DNA of 35,930 nucleotides from an uncultured Clostridia bacterium (GTDB taxonomy: Bacteria; Bacillota; Clostridia; TANB77; CAG-508), in contig CANPFR010000016.1 in the NCBI GenBank assembly GCA_947573445.1, positions 1 to 35,930 of the forward strand, given 5' to 3'. The first letter of the stretch is position 1. Every line of letters begins with the position of its first letter. The position numbers and the translations under genes were made by a program. Below are positions 35,883-35,930 of the stretch, in pieces. The notes beneath the pieces are model-generated. The model did no database searches, was not told the origin of the DNA, and saw only the letters and a list, made by a program, of their open reading frames with translations.

Positions 35883-35930
35883 AGGTAACGAGAATCGAAC
35901 TCGTAACTAAACCTTGGCAAGGTTTTATTT
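35877..35930 (-). tRNA. tRNA-Gly(GCC), 3' part, cut by the window end
   Basis: Read on the minus strand: anticodon stem-loop AAACC TTGCCAA GGTTT (35909-35925) gives anticodon GCC. A four-base variable loop follows, then T-arm ACGAG TTCGATT CTCGT (35888-35904), acceptor 3' strand TACCTGC, discriminator T and encoded CCA (35877-35879). The D-arm and 5' half lie beyond the window. Confidence 0.93.

Overview
The window comes from an AT-rich, spore-forming member of the Bacillota, most likely a gut Clostridia-type lineage. The basis is Spo0A with Spo0A boxes in front of it, a bacterial A-like RNase P RNA, DUF4364, L28, SmpB, Mfd and SMC, strong GGAGG ribosome sites and TTGACA/TATAAT promoters. No species can be named from sequence alone.

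Layout, left to right. Position 1-67 looks like the end of an IS3-type element. Positions 89-5776 hold housekeeping genes on the minus strand: an M23 peptidase, SMC and a DeoD-type phosphorylase. Spo0A (6152-6952, plus) sits alone and shares a long terminator structure with a minus-strand basic protein of unknown role. Positions 7942-12802 form a RiPP-type locus read leftward: a 37-residue precursor peptide (12689-12802, easily missed), an HPr-kinase-like enzyme, a PqqD-like protein, then a second unit with an ABC transporter, a nucleotidyltransferase and an acyl-ACP-thioesterase-like protein. It resembles the accessory part of paeninodin-type lasso clusters, but no macrocyclase or leader protease is visible here. 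A 2028-residue secreted repeat protein follows (13035-19121), visibly more GC-rich than its neighbours. Then come rpmB, a 51-residue membrane protein, smpB, a zinc-ribbon protein, a frameshifted HIT protein, and a two-gene surface operon whose large product joins an anchor-like module to TSP3, VWA and class 3 lipase domains. RNase P RNA (25867-26363), a DUF4364 protein, a small membrane protein, a SpoU-type methyltransferase and mfd complete the core part. The right end (31704-35930) is gene-poor: a GC-richer exonuclease, two orphan genes and a tRNA-Gly(GCC). A 46-47 bp repeat that starts at the tRNA 3' end recurs 2.3 kb away, so the two orphan genes may be a small inserted element.

The most unusual signal is translational. 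Four reading-frame breaks, in smc (one), mfd (two) and the RiPP kinase (one), are all +1 breaks located at an in-frame CGG codon. In each case skipping exactly the C of CGG and continuing on GGN (Gly) restores a full-length, gap-free family protein (SMC 1182 aa, Mfd 1150 aa, kinase 239 aa). By manual reading, CGG is otherwise almost absent from the AT-rich native genes, yet it is used normally for Arg in the GC-richer, probably acquired genes. This could be programmed +1 frameshifting or quadruplet decoding at CGG, or a systematic sequence artefact. A fifth break, in the HIT gene, is of the -1 type and does not fit the pattern.
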